Source: Conidiobolus incongruus B7586 (lineage: Eukaryota > Entomophthoromycota > Entomophthoromycetes > Entomophthorales > Conidiobolaceae). Taken from it: DNA of 20,889 nt. Location: assembly GCA_000697335.1 (NCBI GenBank), contig JNEM01015234.1:1-20889 (forward strand). The letters are read 5' to 3'. The position numbers were made by a program, and so were the translations under genes. Positions 1 through 10,354 of the stretch are shown here, piece by piece. A model generated the notes under the pieces. It saw only the letters and a program-made list of their open reading frames with translations. It was not told where the DNA came from and did not search any database. The first letter of the stretch is position 1. Each line of letters starts with the position of its first letter.

Positions 1-1334
1 TATTATATGTTATCTTTTTTAGTTTTTAAAGGAAAATCAATTAATAGTAAGTTTTATACAGTTTTTTCAAATAAAAATATTTTTAATTAGTGTTTTTAAT
101 ATAATTTAAGAAAATTTATAATTTTTGCATAATAATTATAAAATATATAAATTTAAAGATATAAAAAATTTTCTGATTAAAAATAACTAGAAAAAACTAC
201 TATATTTAATATACTCTTTAGATTTTAACCTATATAATTATATTTACTTTAAATAATTAAAAAACCAGCTTATAAGAAAGAAAATTTTATAAAAAAATTT
301 AATTAGTTTGTAAAATATCAAATTTTAGTCTTTAATAAAAAAACTATCTTTTAGATATTAAAAGTTTGTTAAAAATTTAACAAAGAGTTATTATTAGTAA
401 AAAAATATTAAATTTATAATATATATTATTTTCTATACACTATATATTAAAATGTTTATTTATTTTAAATTACAAAAAATTCCCATTATTTAAAATATTA
501 AGTAATATCAATTAAAATACAAAGAAAATTAAAATATATAAATCAAAATAATATTAAAATAAGGTTTAATAATTATATTTATATATTAATATTTACTTTA
601 AATTACATATATTTTGAATTAATAAATTTTAATTTTCATTAAAATATTATTAAAATAAAATATTAAAAAAATTAAAAATAATATAAAACTATTAAATAAT
701 ATAAATTAAATTATTTAAAAATTAATTATTAAAAATATTTTGATTTTTTTTAATTTAAAATTCAATTTAATTTTTAAACTTTTTAATCAAAAAGAAAAAG
801 TTATTGATATTTTTGTAATAAAAAAATTAATTATAATATATGTTATATACAAAAATATTTTATAATTCATATTTGCAAAAAAAATTAAAAATTATTCAAA
901 TTTCAGTTTTAAAATTTATTTCAAATTATAATATTATAAAAATAAAAATTGAAATAATTATATAGTATTATATAGTAATATATATTATTTATAAAAGAGT
1001 ATAACTTTAAAATTAATACAATATTAATATAATTAAATGTATTTTTTTCATATCACTATTAATTTTTTTATTGAATATATTTTTGATATAGTTTGGCTTA
1101 AATCATTATATACCAAATTTATTAATATTTTTGTGTTCTATTTTTATTAATTATGGATATTGAAAAATTCTCAGATTTACATCAATATACAATTTGAAAT
1201 ATTAATTAGATTAATCAATTTGTATGTGTAATATATATTGTGTACTGTGAAAATAAACACACATTGTGACTAATATTTATTTACAAAATTGAATATTAAA
1301 ACAAAAAATTAGAATTTTTATATTAGTTGAACCT
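1..1334. other. Extremely AT-rich gene-free region
   Basis: I see no convincing coding region here. The first kilobase is almost entirely A and T, with long runs of both and hardly any CG dinucleotides, and is visibly more AT-rich than the gene-bearing middle. Composition becomes slightly more mixed after about 1030, towards the 3' end of the LEA_2 gene. The stretch could be plain intergenic DNA or an old repeat driven to AT by mutation; its origin cannot be read by eye. The last part, about 1260-1334, probably holds the 3' UTR of the LEA_2 gene. Confidence 0.6.
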
Positions 1335-2172
1335 TTAGAGTTTAATGCCGTTTAATACTCCGCTGTTTCCTAAATTCTTGAGTAGATCATTAATTGAATT
1401 AGCATCGACGCCGGGTGGAAGTTGGTCCTTCAAGCTGCCCAAGTTATTGAGAATGGAATTGATGTCTAGATTCATACCAGGTTGTTGCGCTTTGAGCAAG
1501 ACATCCAAGCCTGGGATGGTTTCACCGGGTGGGAATGGGCAATCGATATTCACTGATTGATTGATGGAAGGAATGGCAACATTAATGGCGACTACCTTAA
1601 CGCTGAGGTCGAGTTTGTAGTTGATCTTGATCTGGGAGCGTTGCTTATTTTCCAGCATACCACACTTGTCAGCAATGTATTTCAAAGCATTCAAGTTTTT
1701 GTCACTGAGAGGATTATAGTGAATCTTGATGGGGAATAAAATACTGGTGTTTCCACTCTTGTTGATCCATTGGTTCTCCAGCTCACCAGTAGCAATCGTA
1801 TAGTTGGATACAGTATCCAAAGTTCCCTAAATCATTATTAGTACCAAAAATTAAATGTGAATTGATAATATTTACCTCCATAGTGATTTTACTCAAATTA
1901 ACACCAATATAATTGGGATTATCAACGGTAATATTGAGTCTTTGATTAATAGTGAAATCGGCCAAGTTATTGATAACAAGCTGTTGAGTGGGAGCTTCGG
2001 GGGGTAAAACCCCTTCAAATTCAACTTTAGGAGGTCTTGGCCATAAGAAAAACACGGTCAATGCAATAGCAACTGCTAATAATAAAATCGTAATAATTAA
2101 ACAAATACAGCATTTTCCACATGTGCCGCACCCTCTGCGCTTACGTTCGCCGTCTCCATATCCTTTTCCCAT
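1335..2172 (-). CDS. LEA_2/WHy-domain membrane-anchored protein (NHL-like)
   Basis: Two exons, 2172-1876 and 1826-1335, encode 262 aa and end in TAA. The 49-nt phase-0 intron (1875-1827) runs from GTAAAT to TTAG and carries a TACTAAT branch site 11 nt before its end. Residues 1-22 are basic and contain a cysteine cluster (C15, C18, C21, C22, with C24 just inside the helix), a likely palmitoylation site. Residues 23-45 form one hydrophobic anchor, followed by PRPPKVEFEG. From about residue 75 the pattern of short hydrophobic strands, with NLADFTINQRLNITVDNPNY and several N-x-S/T sites, fits the LEA_2 (LEA14/WHy) beta-sandwich. The layout matches plant NHL/NDR1-type proteins and their fungal relatives. 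The C-terminal 60 residues are rich in N, L and G and unlike the core. The LEA_2 family assignment is by pattern; the biological role (stress tolerance, lipid or membrane binding) is inferred. Confidence 0.8.
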
Positions 2173-2252
2173 AATTGAATAAATTAATAAGAATAAATAG
2201 TAAAGGAATGATGATGAGTTAAGGAATCAAGGAGACTAGATGAATAGTGTAG

Positions 2253-2260
2253 TATTTATA
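2253..2260 (-). promoter_or_regulatory. TATA box of the LEA_2 gene
   Basis: TATAAATA on the minus strand lies 81-88 nt upstream of the LEA_2 start codon. It sits in a less AT-rich leader, which makes it stand out from chance TA runs. Transcription would start near 2225, giving a leader of about 50 nt. Confidence 0.5.
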
Positions 2261-3367
2261 ACCTTATTGTAAAACTATAAATTAGCCAATGATCACTCTT
2301 TATACAAAGAATAAATCTAAGAATAAACTTGTTTTAATATTAAAGGATTTGATTCTATTTTTAATTCGCACTGAATTAATTAGTCCATTAATTTCAATTA
2401 ACATTAATTTTAGTTACCTAATTTAACAAAATTAGCATGATTAAAATAATTTACAAGTAATAAATGATCTCATTATGATCTGATTTTTCCTAATCGATCC
2501 ATATTTATCGTAAAATAACACGATAAATTTATGAAAAATATCTTTGTAATGCATTTGTACAATATACTATTATTTACTAATATCGAAAGTATTTTATCAA
2601 ATTCAAGATTTTGATTGACTTGCATGTTTATTTTTCTTAATTTGAAAGTAATGATTTCATTTGAAAAAGGATCTCAAAATTTCAAACTAGATAAATTATA
2701 TCATAGTGAAACATTGAATCACCACTATGTCTTCATCTTGGTTCAATTTTTTGGACGACACAAACTCAGATTAAAAAATCATTTTCAACCATAATTAGTA
2801 CAAGGAACTTGATTATATAGACCTTTGAATACTTTCATATTTTTAATTGATACTTTTTCTAATATAATTTTTGAGAATTGTAGTTATTTTATTTAATTTA
2901 TTACTTATATATTTTTTCAAATTTTTATTATTAGTTCATATATATTAATAAGAAAAAAATATTTTTTTATTTGAAAATTTTTATTGAAATAATTTTCATG
3001 ATAATTTGGAAGGAAAAAAAATTTATAACGGGTTTTAGTTGATAATTTTTGTAAATTTTTACAACGATTTACAGGTGCAAACTTAAGATTATAAAAAGAG
3101 GTGAAAATGTGATGATATTATATTTCATCAACTTTTCTATGCTAAATATTAAAGTTCAGCTGCCGTCTTCAGCATAAGAATTTTCATGGTTATTTGTGTA
3201 TTCAAAGTGCATGCTTAAATGACCTTTGTTACATAATAGTGTGATGTCATAATAATCTCATTATCCAATTAGTGATTTTGCCCTAAATTATTTTGAGTAT
3301 GCACTAGTAAAGTAATTTCAACACCATCCAATATTGATCACACTATATCATATCAATATATATATAG

Positions 3368-3389
3368 TAATAATAATAATAATAATAAT
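3368..3389. repeat. (TAA)n microsatellite
   Basis: About seven uninterrupted copies of TAA in intergenic DNA. It is a simple repeat likely to vary in length between strains. Confidence 0.9.
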
Positions 3390-3889
3390 CAAAAATACCT
3401 AATCTTTAATCTAATGAGTATCCCAATTCAGTCCAACAAACTCAGTTTGCACAACTAAATGTAAATTAAAATTAAATTTTGCCTAAATGGAATATTATCT
3501 AGTGCAATTAAAAATCATTCATAATTACTCAACTATCAACAAACACGTCTCTTGTGTAATCTATTGGTTATCAGCAATAACAATTCATTCAGAAATATTG
3601 GAATAATATTTAGATTTGCCATACTAAATAATGAAATATACTTATTTCTAAAATATCATGATCAAAATATAATCAATATTACTTCAATTTATCCAAAATT
3701 TATTTTAATTATATAATTATATATTATTTAGTAATTAAAAAATATTTTGAATTAATATTAAATTAATTTATATAATTAATTTAAAAATGAATTCTTTAGA
3801 ATTTGTAATAATTATATTTCAATATTGGTACTTTAGATTACAATACACATATTTTAATATTGTTATGATGTGAAACAATACACCTTTTC

Positions 3890-4281
3890 CATTCCCTAAG
3901 CAATGTGCTTTAACCTAGAAGTCATGCCTAATATGATACTACAACTGCTCACCTTTATAGGATCACTCCTATTTTGGTTTTTCTTTGTCTAATAATTCTC
4001 TTTTATCCTCCTACTTCCTTTGTCCCCTTTATTTATAATAAACCTAGTACTATTTGACATCAGTGAATCATCTATTCTACTCATAAATCTTCCCGTTACA
4101 TATTCAATTTTATGATTACACAGTAGTTACTGTTAACGCGCGAGGACTTATCGAACATACTCCCTTTTACGTTAGCTTGTTTTTACAAGCTATCACAGCT
4201 CGCATTGCTGGAAAAATAATTACCGTAGCTCTTCGAGAGTTCATGCAGGAGAGAAATATAATTATTAATATTTTATATTGA
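3890..4281 (+). pseudogene. Possible decayed coding region (GC-richer island)
   Basis: This stretch has visibly more G and C, including CG-containing codons, than the flanking AT-rich DNA. In one plus-strand frame it begins MCFNLEVMPNMILQLL and continues as a very hydrophobic, membrane-like sequence that is interrupted. In another frame, 4087-4281, there is a 64-codon open stretch without an ATG, containing TPFYVSLFLQAITARIAGK. That segment faintly recalls a histone-fold helix (compare FVNDIFERIAGEA of H2B or APVYLAAVLEYLTAEI of H2A), but too few residues agree to claim it. A multi-pass membrane protein relic is the alternative. The family is not recognised. The region is probably not a working gene as it stands, unless undetected introns explain the breaks. 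Confidence 0.3.
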
Positions 4282-4613
4282 TAATTATCATATTTCATAT
4301 TTTTTAATATTTGATAAAATTATTGTATATAAAATTGTCATAACCAATTGATTTAAATTTGAATTAAATTTAAACCAAAAATAGTAATATTGAATTTAAC
4401 CAATATATCATGATTTGGTTTGAATAAATGATAATTACATTATCTAGTCAAATGATGTATATTATTTATACTCTATAATTGTATTAACTTAGTGCTGGAA
4501 ACTAGGATAATTGTATTGAATTAAGTTAGAGTGTGGATAAATTATAGGATTAAGATATAGTTATACAGAGTTTTATTAGAAGTTCTTGATAAAGACTTAA
4601 AGTTAGTTTCTTT

Positions 4614-4667
4614 CAGATAGATAAAAAGATAGTTGGATAGATGGATGAATGAATAGATAGATAAATC
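4614..4667. repeat. Degenerate GATA/GGAT tetranucleotide block
   Basis: A run of imperfect four-base units (agat, ggat, gatg, gaat) over about 50 bases. It could offer several GATA-factor sites, but it looks like a decaying microsatellite. Confidence 0.6.
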
Positions 4668-5040
4668 CTTGTTGTATTTCTCCATTTGATATTGGGATAA
4701 GAATAGATCAATTTAAGGGAAAGTAAGATAAGAGATAAATTATGAGTAAACTAAAATAAAAGGTAAATATATATATAAACTAATTAGGTAGAGATATGAG
4801 AATAATTTCATTTATCCCATCCAAGTAATATCACTCTAATCATATAAAATTGAATAAATATATTATTATCAAAATATTATAAAATTATATTAAATAAAAA
4901 TTTAAAAAAATATAAATTAATATTAATTTATATTTTTTTAATTTATTCAATAAAATTAAATATAATCATATATTAAATAATTATTAATTTTATGGTTTAT
5001 TAAAAGAAAAATTAAATTTAAATGATTTGACATTTTATCA

Positions 5041-5045
<5 letters not shown>

Positions 5046-5075
<30 letters not shown>
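5046..5075. repeat. (AT)15 microsatellite
   Basis: Thirty bases of perfect alternating AT. Length in the assembly may be unreliable because such runs slip during replication and sequencing. Confidence 0.95.
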
Positions 5076-5079
<4 letters not shown>

Positions 5080-5365
5080 AATTTTAAAATAAATTTTTAA
5101 TAATTAAAATATATAAAAAAGTATAAGTAAATTTTATGATATAAAATGATATTTCAAAAAAACTATTTAAATAATATTAAAATTGAATATAAATAAAAAG
5201 TATAAGAACATGAGAAAATTAAAATCTGAGATTATTTGTAACAATTAGAAAGTTATTAAAGATCTAAGGCTGAGATTGATAAAATTTAAAATCATATCAT
5301 TAATTGATTATTACAAGGAATTTATTAAAATTAAATTAATGGATAATATATTGTATCTTTTAATT

Positions 5366-6064
5366 TTATACATTATTAAGATTAGAATCATTATTAGTGA
5401 TCGTTGTAGAAGTTACCGAAGTAGTAGAAGTGGCAGGATGGAGTGGAGGCAATGATCTGATTAAAATATGCTTGGGAATAGCTTCGAGGGGAGTGTATAG
5501 AGGCGGATACGAGGGAGGATCGACAATCGGAGCTGGATTCTGTCTACATTCTACCATATTATTCCCGTTGGATTCCCCACACTCTCCCTCCTCTAAAGCC
5601 ACGTCGGATCGATTGAGCGCCAATTGCAATCCACTGTTCAGCACCTTGATGGTAGCAATAAAAACCTAGCAATTATAATTAGAATCAAGTATATAAAGAA
5701 AATAGTGTAAAAACCTTACTAATAAACTATAACCGATTATCAAAACATAAATTGATAGTGGAATGGCAGCCCAATATTCGTGATCAGTTTTAGTGAATAT
5801 AATAGCTGTGACGGGTAGTAAAATCGCCGATAATATGCCTAATTTAAGTAGAAGTCGAGTTTTAACCTTGTCCTTGTGGCTTTTAATCAACTCTGGATTC
5901 CTACTCTGAGCAACGAGGATCATATCGGTGAATTGCGATCCCGTTGGAATGAATAATGTGCGATGGGTATCTATACTACGTCCCAAACTCACCAAAGTAT
6001 TAGCAATGGCGCTGGTGTTAGTATTATTGTTATTGTTGTTATTAGTATTTTCAGATGGTGCCAT
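5366..6064 (-). CDS. Two-TM membrane protein with tandem PPxY tail
   Basis: Exons 6064-5720 and 5665-5366 give 214 aa ending in TAA. The 54-nt phase-0 intron (5719-5666) has donor GTAAGG and a TTCTAAT branch site 13 nt before the acceptor. The start has a good context (aaaATGG). Residues 6-17 are an Asn/Thr-rich tract, residues 18-70 are soluble and basic at the end, and hydrophobic helices span about 71-90 and 98-121, separated by a short loop with TKTDHEYW. The C-terminal 90 residues are soluble and end in a Ser/Thr/Asn tail. They carry two adjacent PPxY motifs, PPSY (165-168) and PPLY (169-172), the known ligands of WW domains in Nedd4/Rsp5-type ubiquitin ligases. The two helices place both ends on the same side, probably cytosolic. 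I do not recognise the family. A ubiquitin-ligase adaptor role is inferred from the motifs only. Confidence 0.8.
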
Positions 6065-7721
6065 TTTAACAATTCAAAGGATTAATTAAAACAAGGTAGA
6101 GGATATTTACAAAAACTAGGGAAAACTTCAGACTACCAGAGTTTAGTTTCACCCTTCAATAATTTAAATTAAAATTAAAATAAAAAGTTGTCCACCCCCT
6201 CCTTTAAATACTATCAATCTAGTCCTTCCTAATGTTTTTATTTAGTACTCCTTTTTAACCCATATAACGTTTTTATTGGATCAAATTTATAGTATTTAAA
6301 TTTGTTTTTTGAATCAATTAAATTTGAAAAAAAAATCTTAAATGGGGTATTAAAGTATTAACTGATATAGCCCCCTAATATTATTTGGATCGTTTGAACG
6401 AAATTAATGTATCTTTAATTGATTTTAAAAACAAAGTTATTCAAATTATTTAACAGATATTATGGCCTCATTACTATTATATAAAACTCAGTCAATATTA
6501 GTTAATAATAAAGATTCAACGATTTGATACTCTAGTATTATGTTATAAAACTGCCTTTTAAATTCTCTGAAATTGCTCAAATGAAAACAACGGGAAATAG
6601 ACTATAATAATATAGACTTAAAGTGATCACTTCAATATAAACTAAGACGCAAGTAATTAATAATTCTTTTACAACTCTATTCTTTGGATGCTTTTATCAA
6701 ATTACTTAATCTGGCAATTGATTACCTTCGTATATTGCTAATTTCCTGAATGATATATAAATTGGGTAATTTTAAGATAATTTTATAAAACTTAGTTCAC
6801 TTTAGGTATGATATTGAATTAAAATTATAAAATAGATTATATTTACTCGATTTACTAACTTTATTTACATTCCCTGAATCGATTCATTGAGTTAAATAAT
6901 TTCTATTATCCCCTAAAATTCTAAAAAGAAATATCAATATTATTCTAATTTTTAAATATAAATATATCAAATTTTTTATTATATTAAATTATATTATATT
7001 ATATTAAAGAATCAAATACAACAATACAATATTAAACACAAATTACTAATTTTAACAGCATATCAAAAACCAATCTAGTTAATATTATATAAATATCAAC
7101 TTATTTAAATAAAATTGAAATTAAAATGATATTTACCCAATCTGTCAATCATATTTATAAACAATCAAAAGAGAATTGGATTGATTTTTAAGTTATATTG
7201 ATAACCCAAGATAAATTAAACTTTGTAATGATATCTATCAATATTTAAACAGATATTTGAAAATTTTCAAAAAATAAAATATATATTTTTTTAATTTTAT
7301 TTTAAACTAAAAAATTAAATTATTTTAGTGATAATATCATCTTTAATTTCCTTGATTTATTAAGGGGGAGAGCAAGAGAGATTTATAATTATTTGGTTGA
7401 TTTTTTTTCATATAATTATATAAAAAAAAGAGATTTTTGATTTTAAATGATATCAATATTATATCAATATGATTTCAACAATGATAACTAAAAAATTAAT
7501 AATCTTAAACTTTTAAACCTATTGAATAAACTATGGAAAGTAGTGATGATATGATTACATATAAATGATCATAAATTTTTTAAACTTTAAAAATCATATT
7601 CTTATCATTATTGAATTAAGGTTGAATCAATGATAATGAGTTTAGTAGATTTGGGTTGATAGTATAAATGAAACTTAGGAGACTTCGATACTATATGTAA
7701 AACTCCAACTCATTCCCAAAG
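6065..7721. other. Intergenic region between divergent genes
   Basis: This lies between the minus-strand PPxY gene and the plus-strand four-helix membrane gene, so it must hold both promoters. No open frame looks coding. A short run of ATATT units (about 6990-7006) is present. Nothing else stands out. Confidence 0.6.
7663..7670 (+). promoter_or_regulatory. TATA box of the four-helix membrane gene
   Basis: TATAAATG lies 52-59 nt before the start codon at 7722, in locally less AT-rich sequence. It predicts a transcription start near 7695 and a leader of about 25-30 nt. Confidence 0.4.
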
Positions 7722-8219
7722 ATGAATAGTTCAATTCCCCACCATTACAGAGTTCAATTCGTTTCATTACTCGTCACTTTCTTAACTTGGGCTTTAGGTA
7801 TTGTACCCTTTAAACTTTATAATTTTTTCTCAAGAGCGCGTCATGGCGAGAGAGGTACGACTGTAACTGGAACAGGTAGTACTACTTATCAAAGTATTTC
7901 AGGAGAAGGCGGCAATACCTCTGCAGCGGCTACAGGTGATGCGAGCTTGTTGGATCCTAGAGGTAACGAAACCGAGAGAAGATTGGTGTTGGGATACTTG
8001 ATCTTCTTTTCAGCTGTCATGTTTAACTATACTTTCAATGTCCATTCTTTCGTCGTTGATGCACTCTGTATCTTTACGATGATTAATGAGGCGCTCGTAT
8101 TACTCTCCTACTGGGCCGATTCCCAAGCTTTAGCAGATTTGTTCTTCCATTTAGCTAATATATCCAGCTTAATTTTAATTGCAATTGCTTTTTTAGGCGA
8201 AGGTAATACTACCTTTTAG
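7722..8219 (+). CDS. Hypothetical four-helix membrane protein
   Basis: A single uninterrupted reading frame encodes 165 aa and ends in TAG; codons are less AT-biased than the flanks. Hydrophobic segments lie at about 11-33, 87-105, 109-130 and 138-158. Between the first and second is a hydrophilic linker (about 36-86) rich in Gly, Ser and Thr, with GTTVTGTGSTTYQS, that looks disordered. The later segments contain polar or aromatic residues (FNYTFNVHSF, LLSYWADSQ) that suggest a packed bundle rather than simple anchors. No signal peptide cleavage site is evident, so the first helix is probably retained. I do not recognise the family. No intron is needed; extra exons upstream are unlikely given a TATA-like element just before the start. 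Confidence 0.75.
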   Translation: MNSSIPHHYRVQFVSLLVTFLTWALGIVPFKLYNFFSRARHGERGTTVTGTGSTTYQSISGEGGNTSAAATGDASLLDPRGNETERRLVLGYLIFFSAVMFNYTFNVHSFVVDALCIFTMINEALVLLSYWADSQALADLFFHLANISSLILIAIAFLGEGNTTF

Positions 8220-8583
8220 TAAATAGTAATTGATGGTTTGATTATGGTAAAAACCACGTTGATAGCTTAAATATTTGTAATTTGAAATAAAACTGAATTA
8301 GCAACTGAACTGATATGATTCGATATTTTTTGAACTAAATGATTAAATTTATATTTGTTTTCATTTTGGACCAAATAAATCAATAATAAATATGAATATT
8401 TTAAAATTATTAGACGATAAATACCTTGAGGATATCACTAAAGAATTCATAATGAAAAAATTAAAACAATAAATACTAAGCTAACAATTCATAAAAAAAA
8501 ATTAAAAATTGAATTATTTCCAAAGTTATAAGAAAATGAATTAATAGAGTTATATATACGAAAATTTATTAAAAATCAAATCT
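8220..8583. other. Intergenic region, converging 3' ends
   Basis: This holds the 3' flank of the four-helix membrane gene and, if real, of the 60-aa peptide frame to its right. No coding region is supported. Confidence 0.5.
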
Positions 8584-8766
8584 TTATTTACAAAACCAAT
8601 ATAATAACAAGTCCAAGAATAATAAACCTAAAACAAAAGGGGTAAGATTAATAAACGGCACAGGTAAAATATAAATGATGATATCATAGTAAATATCAGC
8701 GTGGTGATGCATGTTGTTTGGTTCATCATAATGACTATGATAAAAGGGTGGAAAAGTTATCATCAT
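8584..8766 (-). CDS. Possible 60-aa membrane peptide
   Basis: From the first ATG the frame gives 60 aa: a polar head with a histidine-rich patch (NNMHHHADIYYD) and then an almost continuous hydrophobic stretch (about 27-57) containing LPVPFINLTPFVLGLLFLDL. The frame stays open 14 codons further upstream without an ATG. An AATAAA overlaps the stop codon. A consensus donor (GTAAGT at about 8805) lies upstream and an acceptor-like TTATCATAG inside the frame, so it may instead be the last exon of a spliced gene or a chance frame. The head falls within one copy of a local duplication whose other copy is not open in the matching frame, which argues against coding. No family is recognised. Confidence 0.25.
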   Translation of the reverse strand: MMITFPPFYHSHYDEPNNMHHHADIYYDIIIYILPVPFINLTPFVLGLLFLDLLLYWFCK

Positions 8767-8790
8767 TGAAATATTGTAACAAAAGGTATG
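8702..8790. repeat. Local duplication, copy 1
   Basis: This segment resembles 8936-9030 in the same orientation. Both begin with tggtgatgcatgtt, then share an aaaaggg(t)gtgg block, a tcatca block and a t(a/t)ttataac/ttgtaac block at similar spacing. The two copies differ by many substitutions and small indels, so the duplication is old. Confidence 0.45.
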
Positions 8791-8935
8791 GGCTTGAAAA
8801 CTTACCAATTAGTATATTGAAAATATAAGGATAAAAATTCTTATTTCAAAATATTACTAATAACCTAGATAAAGAATGCGATGTAAGTAAAAATGTTTAG
8901 AATAAACTTGAAAAAGTTCATAAAAAAAGATCAGA

Positions 8936-9030
8936 TGGTGATGCATGTTTGAAGTTTTTGAATCATATTAAAAATCATTCAAAAAAGGGTGTGGTATGGT
9001 TGATTTTCATCAGTCAATTATTATAACATT
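8936..9030. repeat. Local duplication, copy 2
   Basis: Partner of 8702-8790, about 235 bp further on and in direct orientation. The exact shared 14-mer tggtgatgcatgtt (8936-8949) is the best-conserved part. It contains the short palindrome atgcat, a possible regulatory site. Confidence 0.45.
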
Positions 9031-10354
9031 GATGTCAATCTAATGATATTGGTTATTGAATACCTACCTTAATAATAAAATGAATTAAATCATGATGATT
9101 GATTCATTATTGAGATTGAAATAAGAATATAATTTTTTAGATATTTATATTAAAATTTAATATAAAATTAGAATTTTTCACATTATGGGATTATTATTCT
9201 TAATTTATATTCATTTTTCCAAATTTTAATTTTTAAATTCAAATTTATTTTCTCTTGACTAATATTCAACAAATAAAAAATAGATAATAATAATTTGGAA
9301 TTTTTTGTTCTCAATTTAAAATATTAATTTAATTTGGATCAAATATTAATTTTTTCAAAGTATTATTATTTATAAGTATTTATTTTTTTTCAATTATTTG
9401 TTAATTTTCATTATTTAGTTCCAAATTTATAATTTAATTTTGAATTTAGATCTTTAATATATTTAACAATTAGATAGTATTCCATTCAAACCAAGTATAT
9501 TGATAAGTTAATAATATTATAACAATAAAGTATTTTAAATTTATTCTATATAAATGCTCGTTGTATTAACTAATTCTAGAACAGTGATTTGAATTATTTG
9601 TACTCCTTATACTTTATTACCCATTTTCACATTTTTTTTATTAACTTAAAATAGAATTTCTAAATATTCCTTCAAATTTTCTCATTATTTGAAATATTAT
9701 TAAAAGTTATTAATATATATTTATATTTTATTATATTATAAATTTTTAAAAATTTATTAATAAGATATTAATATTTATTTATATTTTATTAAAATTAAAG
9801 ATTAATTTTTTTAATTGAAAATACTTCTTTATATTAATGCAATCAATACTTTCAGAATCCTCTCATTTCAAGTTCGTTTAAAGCTCACCAAAATGATTTC
9901 ATTGGACCCATTGTGGAAATTGGAGAAAATTATTTAATAATTAATTTGGCAAATCAATATTCCTGTATATAAATGGACTTTGGAATTCTTTTAAATGGTA
10001 TCATTTGTAAAAATTAATAAGTGATAATAATTTAAATTATAATTTTGATATATTTCGGATTTAATGATTCTTTTTATATAACGTTAAAGAAAAAAAATAT
10101 ATTAGTATTGAATAATGTAAGTGAATATTTCAATTCAAATTAATTTAAAATAAATTGAAAAATATATTAAAACTAAAAATTTTTTCTAGTCAAACTAACA
10201 ATATGATTTTATTAACTTAATATTATTTTTAATTTTATAGATTATCCTATTTCTTTAATTTTTTTTAACTAAATACAAAATATCCTATAAAAAAGTTATT
10301 AATAGATTGGATATTTAAATTTTAAAATAGAAAATATATAATTTAAAATAATTT
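9031..10354. other. Intergenic region upstream of the Nramp gene
   Basis: Very AT-rich DNA with no supported gene. The Nramp promoter should lie in its right part, but in such AT-rich sequence no TATA-like element stands out from background. Confidence 0.6.

Larger units (their letters stand above)
2173..3889. other. Intergenic region, no supported gene
   Basis: The right flank of the LEA_2 gene holds its promoter. The rest, up to the GC-richer island that starts near 3890, is AT-rich and shows no open frame with family resemblance. A 15-codon reading frame at 2727-2774 (+) with a normal codon mix is too short to call. No tRNA-like cloverleaf or RNA gene was seen by eye. Confidence 0.5.
4282..5365. 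other. Intergenic region with simple repeats
   Basis: No coding region is supported. The stretch contains a degenerate GATA/GGAT block and a long AT microsatellite, and otherwise plain AT-rich sequence. It lies downstream of the PPxY membrane protein gene, so its right end should hold that gene's 3' UTR. Confidence 0.6.

Noticed and set aside
1345-1739. Plus-strand reading frames opposite the LEA_2 gene
   Set aside because: They overlap the well-supported second exon of the LEA_2 gene on the other strand and show no family features.
2727-2774. Fifteen-codon frame starting MSSSWFNFLDD
   Set aside because: The composition and start context look gene-like, but it is too short and no donor or downstream exon was found.
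4130-4250. tRNA or small structured RNA in the GC-richer island
   Set aside because: A short hairpin (agcttgtttttacaagct) exists, but no cloverleaf forms, and the open reading frame explains the composition better.
5397-5669. Plus-strand reading frame opposite the PPxY gene
   Set aside because: It is a shadow of the second exon, with low-complexity Gly/Val content and no spliced context.
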